Shown here: positions 1 through 6,655 of the stretch, piece by piece | Layout of the letters: each line of letters begins with the position of its first letter | How positions within the stretch are numbered: the stretch's first letter is position 1 | Source of the DNA: an uncultured Bacteroidota bacterium | GTDB lineage: Bacteria; Bacteroidota; Bacteroidia; Chitinophagales; Chitinophagaceae | Length of the DNA stretch: 7,483 bases | Assembly (NCBI GenBank): GCA_903912435.1 | Contig: CAIWHI010000786.1 | Span: 1-7,483 of the forward strand | Direction: 5' to 3' | Translations under genes and position numbers: made by a program | The notes under the pieces: model-generated | Database searches by the model: none | What the model was told of the DNA's origin: nothing | What the model saw: the letters and a program-made list of their open reading frames with translations, nothing else

Positions 1-737
1 AAATGCCTGCAATGGTGGTCATCAACAGTGGTGCGGGTGGCACCGAGAGCCAGGACTGGGCCGAAATGCTGCTACGTATGTACCGCATGTATGGCGAAAA
101 GCAGGGTTTTAAGGTGAGTGAAATTGACGTGCAGTATGGCGATGGTGCAGGCATAAAACAAGCTACCCTGGAGTTTGACGGAGAATTTGCCTATGGATTA
201 CTAAAGGCCGAGAGTGGGGTGCATCGCTTGGTACGTATATCGCCTTTCGACTCAAATGCGCGCAGGCATACTTCGTTTGCATCGGTATTCGTTTACCCCC
301 TTATTGATGATACTATAGATATACAGGTGAGTCCGGCTGATATTGAGTGGGCCTTCTTCCGTAGTGGGGGCTCTGGTGGACAGAACGTAAATAAGGTGGA
401 AACAGCGGTGCGTATCAAGCACATACCAACCGGTATTATAGTAGAGTGCCAGCAGGCAAGAACACAGGGTGAGAACCGGGAGAAGGCTATGACCATGCTG
501 AAAAGCCGCCTTTATGAGGAAGAATTACGCAAACGCCAGGAAATACTCAATGCTACAAATAGCTCTAAAAAGAAAATAGAATGGGGTTCGCAGATACGTA
601 GCTATGTGTTCCACCCCTATAAGATGATTAAAGACCACCGTACCAATTATGAGGTAGGCAATGTGCAACCTGTGATGGATGGTGGCCTGGATGAGTTTAT
701 CAAGGCCTACCTGATGAGTATTAAGGAAGAAGTATAA
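1..737 (+). CDS. prfB: Peptide chain release factor 2 (RF2), C-terminal part, 5' end outside the window
   Basis: RF2 acts in the cytoplasm. It recognises UGA and UAA stop codons in the ribosomal A site and triggers hydrolysis of peptidyl-tRNA. The frame is open from base 3 with no stop, so the ATG there is internal, not the start. Visible in the 244 residues are the SPF tripeptide that reads the stop codon (residues 80-82, in RISPFDSNARRHTSF) and the GGQ catalytic loop (125-127, in SGGSGGQNVNKVET). SPF rather than PxT marks RF2, not RF1. Compared with E. coli RF2 (SPF at 205-207, GGQ at 250-252), both motifs are offset by 125, so about 125 N-terminal residues are missing here. Any programmed frameshift near codon 26, common in prfB, would lie outside the window. 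The C-terminus is intact and ends in TAA. A glycosyltransferase gene starts 6 bases later. The identification is very secure. Confidence 0.97.
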   Translation, partial: MPAMVVINSGAGGTESQDWAEMLLRMYRMYGEKQGFKVSEIDVQYGDGAGIKQATLEFDGEFAYGLLKAESGVHRLVRISPFDSNARRHTSFASVFVYPLIDDTIDIQVSPADIEWAFFRSGGSGGQNVNKVETAVRIKHIPTGIIVECQQARTQGENREKAMTMLKSRLYEEELRKRQEILNATNSSKKKIEWGSQIRSYVFHPYKMIKDHRTNYEVGNVQPVMDGGLDEFIKAYLMSIKEEV

Positions 738-743
738 GATTTC

Positions 744-1871
744 ATGGAGCAATTACACATCCTGAGCATAGCACCTTACCGCATTTTACCGCCCACATCG
801 GGCGGGCATCTGGGTATTGCTTCCCTGCACGACTATCTGGGTAAGATTTGCGATGATAATCTTTTGTCCACCCTCGACAATACACCCGACCCTAAGTATG
901 CTTTTAACCTTATACCCTATTTTACGGTAGGTGTACAAAGGTATATCCCCTATTTTGGGGTGAGTGGGCTTGTGAATGTGGCCCGCCAACATAAGATTGA
1001 GGCCCTTTATTGCGACCATCCCTATATGGCACCTACAGTAAATGCTGTAGCAAAACGCCTGAAGGTGCCTTGGTACCTGAGGAGCCATAATATAGAGTCT
1101 GAGCGGTTCAGGACTTATGGTAAGAAGTGGTGGCCCATTATGCGTCTGTTTGAAGGGGCTATGATGCGTAAGGCTAATGGGGTGCTCCTCATTACTCCCG
1201 AAGATATGGAGTGGGCCAAAAAGCACTACCACCTAAAGAACGAAAAATGTCATCTTATCCCCTATGGCACTATCCTGGATAAGGCACCACTGGGACATAC
1301 CGAAGCTAAAAAAAAGGTAGCAGCGCAATTGGGCCTCAGGGATGATATACCGTGGTTGTACTTTTTAGGGGCTATGGATTTTTATCCCAATGTGCAGGCC
1401 GTGGAGTTTATACTGAATGAAATAATGCCCCGGCTCAACTTTCATCGAATTGAATACCAGGTACTCATAGCCGGTAAGGGTCTGAATGAGCAACTAAAGG
1501 AACAAATAAGCAATACACCAGGCATTGTATATACCGGATTTATCCCCGACCTCAATGATTTTCTGTTGGCATGCGATGTGATGCTGAACCCGGTCATATT
1601 GGGGGGAGGAATAAAGACCAAGGCTGTAGAAGCCCTGGGTTATAATAAAATAGTGATTAGCACCAAAAGTGGTGCGGCAGGACTTGTACCCTCAGCTTGT
1701 GGCAGGAACCTGTACATTACTCCTGATTATGATTGGGAAGATTATACCAATGCCTTAATAGAAGGCATGAGTGCTACACCCAATATCCCCAATGAGTTTT
1801 ATGAGGTTTATTATTGGGGGAATATTGCAAAGAAGATAAGTATGATTATTAGAGAGGAGATAGGAAAGTAG
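744..1871 (+). CDS. Glycosyltransferase, GT-B fold, GT4-like (group 1)
   Basis: Probably a cytoplasmic or membrane-associated retaining glycosyltransferase that moves a sugar from a nucleotide donor to a glycan or lipid acceptor; donor and acceptor cannot be read from the sequence. The 375 residues have no signal peptide or membrane segment. The N-terminal half has the glycine loop PPTSGGHLG (16-24) and RSHNIESERF (113-122), typical of this GT4 group. The C-terminal half has GAMDFYPNVQAVEF (209-222), the start of the donor-binding Rossmann domain, then GGGIKTKAVEALGYNK (287-302) and STKSGAAGL (306-314). In the EX7E-type donor site the second acid is present as Glu296, while the first is replaced by the glycine-rich GGGI, a common variant. 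The length is normal for a complete enzyme. The ATG is 6 bases after the prfB stop; the purine run at 723-732 is rather far away for a Shine-Dalgarno, so translation may be coupled to prfB. The context gives no link to a polysaccharide cluster. Family assignment is firm; the pathway is unknown. Confidence 0.9.
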   Translation: MEQLHILSIAPYRILPPTSGGHLGIASLHDYLGKICDDNLLSTLDNTPDPKYAFNLIPYFTVGVQRYIPYFGVSGLVNVARQHKIEALYCDHPYMAPTVNAVAKRLKVPWYLRSHNIESERFRTYGKKWWPIMRLFEGAMMRKANGVLLITPEDMEWAKKHYHLKNEKCHLIPYGTILDKAPLGHTEAKKKVAAQLGLRDDIPWLYFLGAMDFYPNVQAVEFILNEIMPRLNFHRIEYQVLIAGKGLNEQLKEQISNTPGIVYTGFIPDLNDFLLACDVMLNPVILGGGIKTKAVEALGYNKIVISTKSGAAGLVPSACGRNLYITPDYDWEDYTNALIEGMSATPNIPNEFYEVYYWGNIAKKISMIIREEIGK

Positions 1872-1936
1872 TAAATGTATCCCTCATAAAAAAACACTTA
1901 TATGGTGTTAATTGGCGAAAAAATTCCCCAAATAAT

Positions 1937-1964
1937 ATAAATGGGAACCATAGTCCCCATTTAT
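1937..1964. terminator. Hairpin between convergent genes, possible bidirectional terminator
   Basis: ATAAATGGG (1937-1945) pairs perfectly with CCCATTTAT (1956-1964), a 9-bp stem that continues inward by two more pairs after one mismatch. It sits between the stop codons of the glycosyltransferase and the minus-strand gene, where a two-way terminator would be expected. The stem is AT-rich, and the T-runs on either side (TGTTTTT at 1975-1981 on the plus strand, TTTTTT at about 1917-1922 on the minus strand) are displaced from it, so this is only a moderate candidate. Confidence 0.4.
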
Positions 1965-1986
1965 TTCAATGAAATGTTTTTCCTAC

Positions 1987-2349
1987 TTAGATTCCTTGTG
2001 AAAGGTTGACCAGATTGACATTTGTATTATCGGGCTCGAATTCGAAATAGGGCTTATTCTTTGAGAGCCAGGTACTTAGGTCCTCATGAAATAGCTGCCC
2101 ATCAAGGGTAGAGGCGATTACTAAAATATCAAAAAGCATACCCTTAAAGTCTTGCTCCAAAGCCATCTCGGCATCATTGAACAAAAGGTAATACATAATG
2201 AACCTCTTTTTGTTCATCTGGTCGAATGGGGAGATAGCTATACAATTGATAGATGTCCCATTGTTGTCTCCAAAAGACTGGCCTGCCAGGTATTTGAAAT
2301 CGGTGCAAATTTGCTTTGCTTCAATAAGTGAATACGGTGCTGTTTTCAA
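1987..2349 (-). CDS. Hypothetical protein, 120 aa, apparent TTG start
   Basis: I do not recognise this family. The frame encodes a soluble-looking 120-residue protein with no signal peptide, membrane segment or clear metal-binding motif. It has alternating hydrophobic stretches (RFIMYYLLF at 49-57, GMLFDILVIAS at 70-80) and an acidic C-terminal part (FEFEPDNTN), giving the look of a small alpha/beta domain. The frame has no ATG before residue 45. Upstream it stays open only to a TAG at 2398-2400 and contains no ATG or GTG there, so the TTG at 2347-2349 is the best start, unusual for this phylum. No Shine-Dalgarno precedes it, and I found no good TAnnTTTG core. Codon use resembles the neighbours, and no other frame competes here. 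It is convergent with the glycosyltransferase and divergent from the OmpA gene, so it is probably a single-gene unit. It is likely real, but the start and function are uncertain. Confidence 0.62.
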   Translation of the reverse strand: MKTAPYSLIEAKQICTDFKYLAGQSFGDNNGTSINCIAISPFDQMNKKRFIMYYLLFNDAEMALEQDFKGMLFDILVIASTLDGQLFHEDLSTWLSKNKPYFEFEPDNTNVNLVNLSQGI

Positions 2350-2841
2350 GATAATTAAAATTTTAAAAGCAATATAAATACAAATAAGGTAGAAATCCTA
2401 AAATCCACGACACAATAACAATATGATAAAATTAAAATAACAAAAAATATCGGCACTAATAACACATCGATAACTTATTGATTCCTAATAAACTCATTAT
2501 GTTAAGTATTTGTTTTATTCAAAATTTTAAACATCTACTCTTGGTTTCGGAGTTTCATACTTCCCTCGTTAATGAATTGTAAATGCAAAAATCATACCAA
2601 ACCCTTCAATTCCTACTTTAAATGCTACATCAGGTACAATATTTTCTAACACAATACCCCCAAATCATTTACAGAGGTTAATCTCAATTGAAATAATGGC
2701 CCCGGAAGTATTAAGCCATTTATGACAATTATCAGTAAGGAATGTTCTTGACTGAAGTATTTTCGCAGAAGAATGCATTTTTAAACATCAACCTATTCAG
2801 AATTTGTAATTTTCTTAACGCAGTAATACCGTTGCGTTGGA

Positions 2842-2849
2842 TAATTTTG
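2842..2849 (+). promoter_or_regulatory. Bacteroidota-type -7 promoter element upstream of the OmpA-domain gene
   Basis: TAATTTTG matches the TAnnTTTG core of the Bacteroidota primary sigma factor exactly. It lies 33 bases before the ATG at 2883, implying a short leader of roughly 28 bases. No good TTTG element sits 19-21 bases upstream (the nearest TTG that far up, 2804-2806, is too distant), so the assignment rests on the -7 element and its position alone. Confidence 0.5.
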
Positions 2850-2870
2850 CACTAGAGTATTAATTTCCAA

Positions 2871-2879
2871 GAATATTAA
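2871..2879 (+). repeat. Leader word GAATATTAA, copy 1 (OmpA-domain gene)
   Basis: GAATATTAA ends 3 bases before the ATG and about 22 bases after the predicted -7 element. A related word, GTATTAATTT (2857-2866), lies just upstream in the same leader. The same 9-mer occurs in the leaders of the next two genes. Confidence 0.5.
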
Positions 2880-2882
2880 ATT

Positions 2883-3731
2883 ATGAACATCAAACAAGGT
2901 CTTTATTTTGGAGTTGCAGTTGTGGCAATGATTTCGTGTACCACAAGCAAAAAGCTGAAGGACAGCGAAAAAAAATACACAAAGCTAGATAGCATAAACT
3001 CAGTAGTGAGATACGAATATGCCAAATGTAAAGAAGCTCATGCGGCCGACAGTGCAAGGATAAAATCGCTTGAAGAGCAGATAGACCAGTATAAACATAC
3101 CAGCACGCAGATGCAGAACCAATTGAAAGACCTGTCTTTCATTAGCGGCAGCCAGGCCGAAAGCATCAAAAAATCGATGGACAATATTGGGGTCAAAGAC
3201 CAATATATCACAAGGCTTCAATCTGCTTTGAATAAAAAAGACTCAATGAATATTGCCCTTATGGTAAACCTGAAGAGCGCAATTGGTAACCTGGATGATA
3301 AAGATGTAAACATAAAGGTAGACAAGGGTGTGGTATATGTAGACATTTCAGATAAGCTACTATTCAAAAGCGGAAGCTACGACGTTACCGATCATGCCAA
3401 AGAGGTATTGGGCAAAGTGGCCAAAGTGTTGATGAGCCAGCCTGAAGTAGAATTTATGGTTGAAGGCCATACCGATGATGCAGCATTTAAGCGCAGCCCT
3501 CTCGAAGATAATTGGGATTTAAGTACAAAGCGCGCAACATCGGTAATACGCATCTTGCAAAATACCTACCATATGCCCCCGGCTAAAATGACTGCCGCAG
3601 GCCGTGGTGAATATGTACCCGTTGCCGACAATGAAACCAAAGAAGGTAAGGCGGCTAACCGCAGAACCAGGATTGTGATTTTACCACAGCTCGATCAGTT
3701 CTACAAAATCCTCGAAAAACCAACTAATTAA
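2883..3731 (+). CDS. OmpA-family lipoprotein with coiled coil and peptidoglycan-binding domain
   Basis: Predicted outer-membrane lipoprotein that anchors the envelope to peptidoglycan. The 282 residues begin with a lipoprotein signal peptide (KQGLYFGVAVVAMISC), with lipidation expected at Cys19. Residues about 24-120 are charged and heptad-like (SEKKYTKLDSIN, ARIKSLEEQIDQY), consistent with a helical coiled-coil spacer. Residues about 145-270 form an OmpA C-terminal domain: LLFKSGSYDVTD, VEGHTDD (193-199), NWDLSTKRATSV (210-221) and AANRRTRIVILPQLDQFY. Asp198 of GHTD and Arg217 of KRA are spaced slightly wider than, but correspond to, the Asp/Arg pair that grips diaminopimelate in OmpA proteins; the intervening loop (about 200-209) is longer, as in MotB-like and many Bacteroidota members. 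No beta-barrel is present. It has its own promoter and a strong terminator, so it is monocistronic. The family is firm; the specific partner is unknown. Confidence 0.93.
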   Translation: MNIKQGLYFGVAVVAMISCTTSKKLKDSEKKYTKLDSINSVVRYEYAKCKEAHAADSARIKSLEEQIDQYKHTSTQMQNQLKDLSFISGSQAESIKKSMDNIGVKDQYITRLQSALNKKDSMNIALMVNLKSAIGNLDDKDVNIKVDKGVVYVDISDKLLFKSGSYDVTDHAKEVLGKVAKVLMSQPEVEFMVEGHTDDAAFKRSPLEDNWDLSTKRATSVIRILQNTYHMPPAKMTAAGRGEYVPVADNETKEGKAANRRTRIVILPQLDQFYKILEKPTN

Positions 3732-3753
3732 TTATTGGTCTTTATAACTCCAT

Positions 3754-3783
3754 GAAAGAGCCTTAATATCTTAGGGCTCTTTC
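3754..3783 (+). terminator. Strong hairpin terminator after the OmpA-domain gene
   Basis: GAAAGAGCCTTAA (3754-3766) pairs with TTAGGGCTCTTTC (3771-3783): 13 pairs including one G-T wobble, with a 4-base loop TATC. The stem lies 22 bases after the stop codon. The following T content is modest (CTCTTTCGTATTT), but the stem strength and position make this a convincing intrinsic terminator. Confidence 0.8.
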
Positions 3784-3905
3784 GTATTTAATAAGCCATC
3801 TTCAACTATTTTTTGTAGAGGCAGACTGAAACTTAATAATATTTTATCCCATACACTAACGACTTGTTAATAATTCTAGTACATTTGACCGTTATTAGAA
3901 CACAA

Positions 3906-3923
3906 TATAATAACCTTATTATA
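3906..3923. promoter_or_regulatory. Perfect 18-bp palindrome, operator-like
   Basis: TATAATAA and TTATTATA are exact 8-bp inverted repeats separated by CC. This geometry suits a symmetric dimeric DNA-binding protein, not an RNA hairpin, because the 2-base centre cannot form a loop. It lies about 95 bases upstream of the promoter candidate for the peptidase gene. Its AT-only arms mean that chance cannot be excluded. Confidence 0.35.
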
Positions 3924-3971
3924 GGCATATAAGTAATTAATTTATTGTAAAGAACCTTCAAAAATAATACC

Positions 3972-4007
3972 TTTGAGTTTTATTGCCATAAATACCTATT
4001 TATTTTG
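3972..4007 (+). promoter_or_regulatory. Weak promoter candidate for the M28-like gene
   Basis: TTATTTTG (4000-4007) matches TAnnTTTG except at the second base, and TTTG (3972-3975) could serve as the upstream element, but the 24-base spacer is longer than the usual 19-21. The leader would be about 45 bases. It is offered as the best candidate only. Confidence 0.33.
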
Positions 4008-4035
4008 CATGGGTTTTGAGCAAAAATTGCATTAA

Positions 4036-4044
4036 GAATATTAA
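4036..4044 (+). repeat. Leader word GAATATTAA, copy 2 (M28-like gene)
   Basis: GAATATTAA followed by TTT (to 4047), 13 bases before the ATG at 4058. Its right extension ATTAATTT matches the copy before 5560. Confidence 0.5.
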
Positions 4045-4057
4045 TTTGTATTAGTTT

Positions 4058-5392
4058 ATGAATAGATTTTTCAAATGTCTGTCTTTGGCATTAATAATAT
4101 TTTCAGTGAATGGTGGTGCACAAGTAAAAAAACTACCTGCTACGCCTGCAAAAAAAACTGTATTCATCAAGAATCCAAGAACTGAAAAAGAATGGATTAA
4201 GGCTCAGATAGATTCACTTACATGCTTTAAAATGCATGGCAGGGGCTATGTTTATAATGGTAAGGATGAGGCTGCCAAATACATTGTCAAACAATTTAAA
4301 GAGTACAAATTAAAGGGGCTTAATAAAGATGGTACTTATACCCAGGGATTTTCTTTCCCGGTTAATACTTTTCCGGGCAAACAAATACTTACTGTAAATG
4401 ACACAAAACTTAAAGCCGGAGAAGAATACCTGATAGATCCCGCCAGCCCATCATGGACAGGAGAAAACATGGAGGTACAAAAAATAAATCTGGGTAAAAT
4501 AAAGGATAGTACTGCATGGAAAGAAACCCTCGCCGAATTTGACCAAACCCATGTTTGGTATCTCGAAAATAGCGAAGCGCTTTGTACAAAGTTGAAAATA
4601 AGACTTGACAAGCTGGTGCGTTTATTACCCAAAGGTTGCTTTGTAATACCCGAACAGAATAAGCTAACTTGGAGCCTGAGCCGCGACACTATGCCAGCCA
4701 CTGTATATTATGTAAAAGAAGACCACCTACCCAAAAAACTTAAAAGTGTAACTGGTGAAGTCCGCGAAGTGCTACTTGACAAATGTTCTTCTTATAATAT
4801 TGCAGGAATTATTCCTGGTGAGGTAAAGGACACATTTATTGCCATTACCAGCCATTACGACCACCTGGGTATGATGGGCGACTCAGCAACATTTGCTGGG
4901 GCAAGTGATAATGCAAGTGGGGTAGCCATGATGTTATCACTAGCCAACTATTTCTCTAAACACCCACAGCATTATTCATTACTATTTGTAGCCTTTGCAG
5001 GGGAGGAAGCAGGCTTGCTGGGTGCTGAGTTTTTCACATGGCACCCATTGGTGCCGCTGAAAAGCATTAAATTCCTTACCAGCATAGGTGTGATGAGCGA
5101 TGTGTCGAATGGTATTACAGTTGTCAACTCAACCGACTATCCTATAGAGTTGGAGAAGATGCAACAGGTGAATACTAAAAACAGCTATATTAAGGAAATA
5201 AGAAGCAAGGGCCAGGCTGCCAATAGCAACCACTATTATTTCTCTAATTTTGGGGTGCCATCATTTTTCGTTTATTCAAACGGGGGTAAAGAGCACTACC
5301 ATGATGTATTTGATGCACCGGAGCTCATTAACCTCTCAAATGTAGGGGCAGCTACGCGCCTGCTAATGGACTTTATTAAAGTACTCAACTAA
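4058..5392 (+). CDS. Secreted M28-family metallopeptidase-like protein with an altered metal site
   Basis: M28 enzymes are two-zinc aminopeptidases or carboxypeptidases; this one is predicted to be exported to the periplasm or beyond. The 444 residues start with a Sec signal peptide (MNRFFKCLSLALIIFSVNGG, cleavage near Ala21-Gln22). Residues about 40-110 include MHGRGYVYNGKDEAAKYI, typical of Bacteroidota M28 proteins; about 110-240 form an insert-like region; about 245-444 form the peptidase domain. His266 (SHYDHLG), the bridging Asp284 (GASDNASG), the catalytic Glu316 and zinc-ligand Glu317 (GEEAGLLGAEFF), and a C-terminal His415 (YHDVFD) are present. The usual NLDMVG segment carrying the second-zinc Asp reads TSIGVMSD (341-348), so Gly344 appears to replace that ligand. 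The protein may be inactive, may use one metal, or may recruit nearby Asp348. It is flanked by its own promoter region. The family is firm; activity is uncertain. Confidence 0.92.
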   Translation: MNRFFKCLSLALIIFSVNGGAQVKKLPATPAKKTVFIKNPRTEKEWIKAQIDSLTCFKMHGRGYVYNGKDEAAKYIVKQFKEYKLKGLNKDGTYTQGFSFPVNTFPGKQILTVNDTKLKAGEEYLIDPASPSWTGENMEVQKINLGKIKDSTAWKETLAEFDQTHVWYLENSEALCTKLKIRLDKLVRLLPKGCFVIPEQNKLTWSLSRDTMPATVYYVKEDHLPKKLKSVTGEVREVLLDKCSSYNIAGIIPGEVKDTFIAITSHYDHLGMMGDSATFAGASDNASGVAMMLSLANYFSKHPQHYSLLFVAFAGEEAGLLGAEFFTWHPLVPLKSIKFLTSIGVMSDVSNGITVVNSTDYPIELEKMQQVNTKNSYIKEIRSKGQAANSNHYYFSNFGVPSFFVYSNGGKEHYHDVFDAPELINLSNVGAATRLLMDFIKVLN

Positions 5393-5496
5393 CCTTAATA
5401 ATCTCCGAAATAAGTTTTGTCGATTAATCAGGGGTTAATACCCTAAAATCTGGAAATACAATACTGGAAACAGGTTATGTATTTTTGATTTTTAAA

Positions 5497-5527
5497 TTGT
5501 AATATTGGCGGGTATTTACTATTTTTG
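5497..5527 (+). promoter_or_regulatory. Bacteroidota-type promoter for the lipoprotein gene at 5560
   Basis: TTG (5497-5499), a 20-base spacer, then TATTTTTG (5520-5527), an exact TAnnTTTG match with the expected spacing. Transcription would start at about 5532-5534, leaving a leader of about 27 bases before the ATG. This is the best promoter in the window. Confidence 0.75.
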
Positions 5528-5541
5528 GCTCTCTAAGAAGC

Positions 5542-5550
5542 GAATATTAA
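5542..5550 (+). repeat. Leader word GAATATTAA, copy 3 (lipoprotein gene)
   Basis: GAATATTAA continues as TTTT to 5554, 9 bases before the ATG at 5560, and lies 15 bases after a well-defined -7 element, so it falls within the transcribed leader. Confidence 0.5.
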
Positions 5551-5559
5551 TTTTATTTT

Positions 5560-6600
5560 ATGAAAAATACATTGTTGCTAACAGGTCTTATAGCCATGCT
5601 GTTTTCGGCAGGGGTTTTTTCCTGCAAAAAAATTGAACATTCCACCAACCCAACTCCGGCCAATACCAAAATATTGAGTTTCACCAAGATAACAACTATT
5701 GCCGGTGCTACTACTACCGACAATTACCGTTTCTTTTATGATGGGCAGAGCCGTGTATCCCAGATTTTATATACTTCTAATGATTCTTTCCAGAAAAATA
5801 CCAGTGCAACCTTTACTTATTCCAACGATACTATTTATAAGGTAACTACCCTTGTGAAAACAAATATTATTATTGAAAGGGATACCTTCATTACCAATAC
5901 GCTCCACCAGATAACGCATGCTTATTTATTGAACAGGGAATATAACTTCTCTTATTATGCCAACCTTGTTTCGCGCGAGACTCAGGTAGCTCGTGGTGAT
6001 TCAGGTACTACCATCTCAGCATCTAGAACTTACACTTCTAACAATAGTGACTGGTTGAAACGTTCTTTTGATGGTAACTTAACAGCTACATTTGCTGATA
6101 GCGGCATGCAGATAAACCCTGTATTGCACGATACCGACCTTATACTTCCTGTTACAGTAACCTGGACTTCTTATGATAATTTATTAGGTACCGCCCCAAC
6201 TGTTTATACCCATTCTAATGTAAATAGTTATTCAGATGCTTTATCTGGTTACAATCTGGGTGGGGCAATTGAAATTACCGTAGTTGATGCTTATGGTGCT
6301 GTGCTTAGGGATAAATGTATTTACCCTAAAGACCTGGCTACCGAAGAGTATTATGGTGTATGGCCTGCTCAGGTGCTTCGCCCAGGTGATTACCTGCAGT
6401 TGAGCTCTTTTGTTACCTATGGTCAAACCATTTATAACAATACCCACCTGCTCAAATCTAAGTATAACAAAACCGACACTACTGATATTGTGTACACAAT
6501 AGATGCAAACAGTAAAATCACCCAAACCTTTGCTACCACAAAGGATAATCAATTGGGTTTGATTACAGAAAATTATAAGATACAATACATGACTAACTAA
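5560..6600 (+). CDS. Lipoprotein of unknown function, 346 aa
   Basis: I do not recognise a named family. The N-terminus is a clear lipoprotein signal peptide, ending in the lipobox VFSC with lipidation at Cys22 followed by KK, a very common Bacteroidota arrangement; the protein should sit in the outer membrane. The residues right after the cysteine (KKIEH) are not the acidic run associated with surface export, so the side of the membrane is undecided. The mature part is rich in Thr, Ser, Asn and Tyr and looks all-beta. It contains several hairpin-like words of the form aromatic-x-Tyr-Asp-x-x-x-Arg: YRFFYDGQSRVSQILY (56-71), FTYSNDTIYKV (85-95), FSYYANLVSRET (130-141) and VYTIDANSKITQTF (311-324). 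These resemble YD/RHS-like strands found in many Bacteroidota lipoproteins. No catalytic motif is seen. It is monocistronic, with its own strong promoter and terminator. It is certainly a gene; function is unknown. Confidence 0.88.
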   Translation: MKNTLLLTGLIAMLFSAGVFSCKKIEHSTNPTPANTKILSFTKITTIAGATTTDNYRFFYDGQSRVSQILYTSNDSFQKNTSATFTYSNDTIYKVTTLVKTNIIIERDTFITNTLHQITHAYLLNREYNFSYYANLVSRETQVARGDSGTTISASRTYTSNNSDWLKRSFDGNLTATFADSGMQINPVLHDTDLILPVTVTWTSYDNLLGTAPTVYTHSNVNSYSDALSGYNLGGAIEITVVDAYGAVLRDKCIYPKDLATEEYYGVWPAQVLRPGDYLQLSSFVTYGQTIYNNTHLLKSKYNKTDTTDIVYTIDANSKITQTFATTKDNQLGLITENYKIQYMTN

Positions 6601-6620
6601 GTCTTTGAGTATAGTTTTTC

Positions 6621-6655
6621 AAACCCGGTATCATATGGTACCGGGTTTTGTTTTT
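6621..6655 (+). terminator. Intrinsic terminator after the lipoprotein gene
   Basis: AAACCCGGTA (6621-6630) and TACCGGGTTT (6639-6648) form a perfect 10-bp GC-centred stem with an 8-base loop, followed at once by TGTTTTT (6649-6655). It begins 20 bases after the stop codon, the textbook form of a rho-independent terminator. Confidence 0.92.

Larger units (their letters stand above)
2350..2882. other. AT-rich divergent intergenic region without a gene
   Basis: This 533-bp stretch separates the minus-strand hypothetical gene from the OmpA-domain gene. Frequent stops in all frames leave no credible small gene. The only recognisable elements are the promoter core and leader of the downstream OmpA gene at its right end and a near-perfect inverted repeat, ATCGATAA-C-TTATTGAT (2466-2482, one mismatch). 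The latter has the shape of a dimer operator but may be chance in such AT-rich sequence. No tRNA, riboswitch or strong terminator was seen. Confidence 0.6.
3732..4057. other. Intergenic region between the OmpA-domain and peptidase genes
   Basis: This 326-bp AT-rich region carries no gene. It holds, in order, the terminator of the OmpA-domain gene, a perfect 18-bp palindrome, a weak promoter candidate, and the leader of the peptidase gene with the shared GAATATTAA word. The stretch 3784-3905 shows nothing recognisable. Confidence 0.7.

Noticed and set aside
3..5. ATG at the left edge as the start of the release factor gene
   Set aside because: The protein would lack about 125 family residues, and the frame is open to the window edge, so this is an internal Met.
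723..732. Purine-rich AAGGAAGAAG as a Shine-Dalgarno for the glycosyltransferase
   Set aside because: It is coding sequence of prfB, lies more than 10 bases from the ATG, and genes in this phylum generally do not rely on such sites.
786..1232. 148-codon minus-strand frame opposite the glycosyltransferase
   Set aside because: It is an antisense shadow of a strongly supported gene and its protein has no recognisable features.
4336..4701. 121-codon minus-strand frame opposite the peptidase gene
   Set aside because: Antisense shadow; the plus-strand protein is continuous and family-like here.
5431..5444. Hairpin GGGT-TAAT-ACCC as a terminator of the peptidase gene
   Set aside because: Only four firm pairs plus a wobble and no T-tract; too weak to call.
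6241..6585. 114-codon minus-strand frame opposite the lipoprotein gene
   Set aside because: Antisense shadow with no promoter, and the plus-strand frame has a signal peptide, promoter and terminator.
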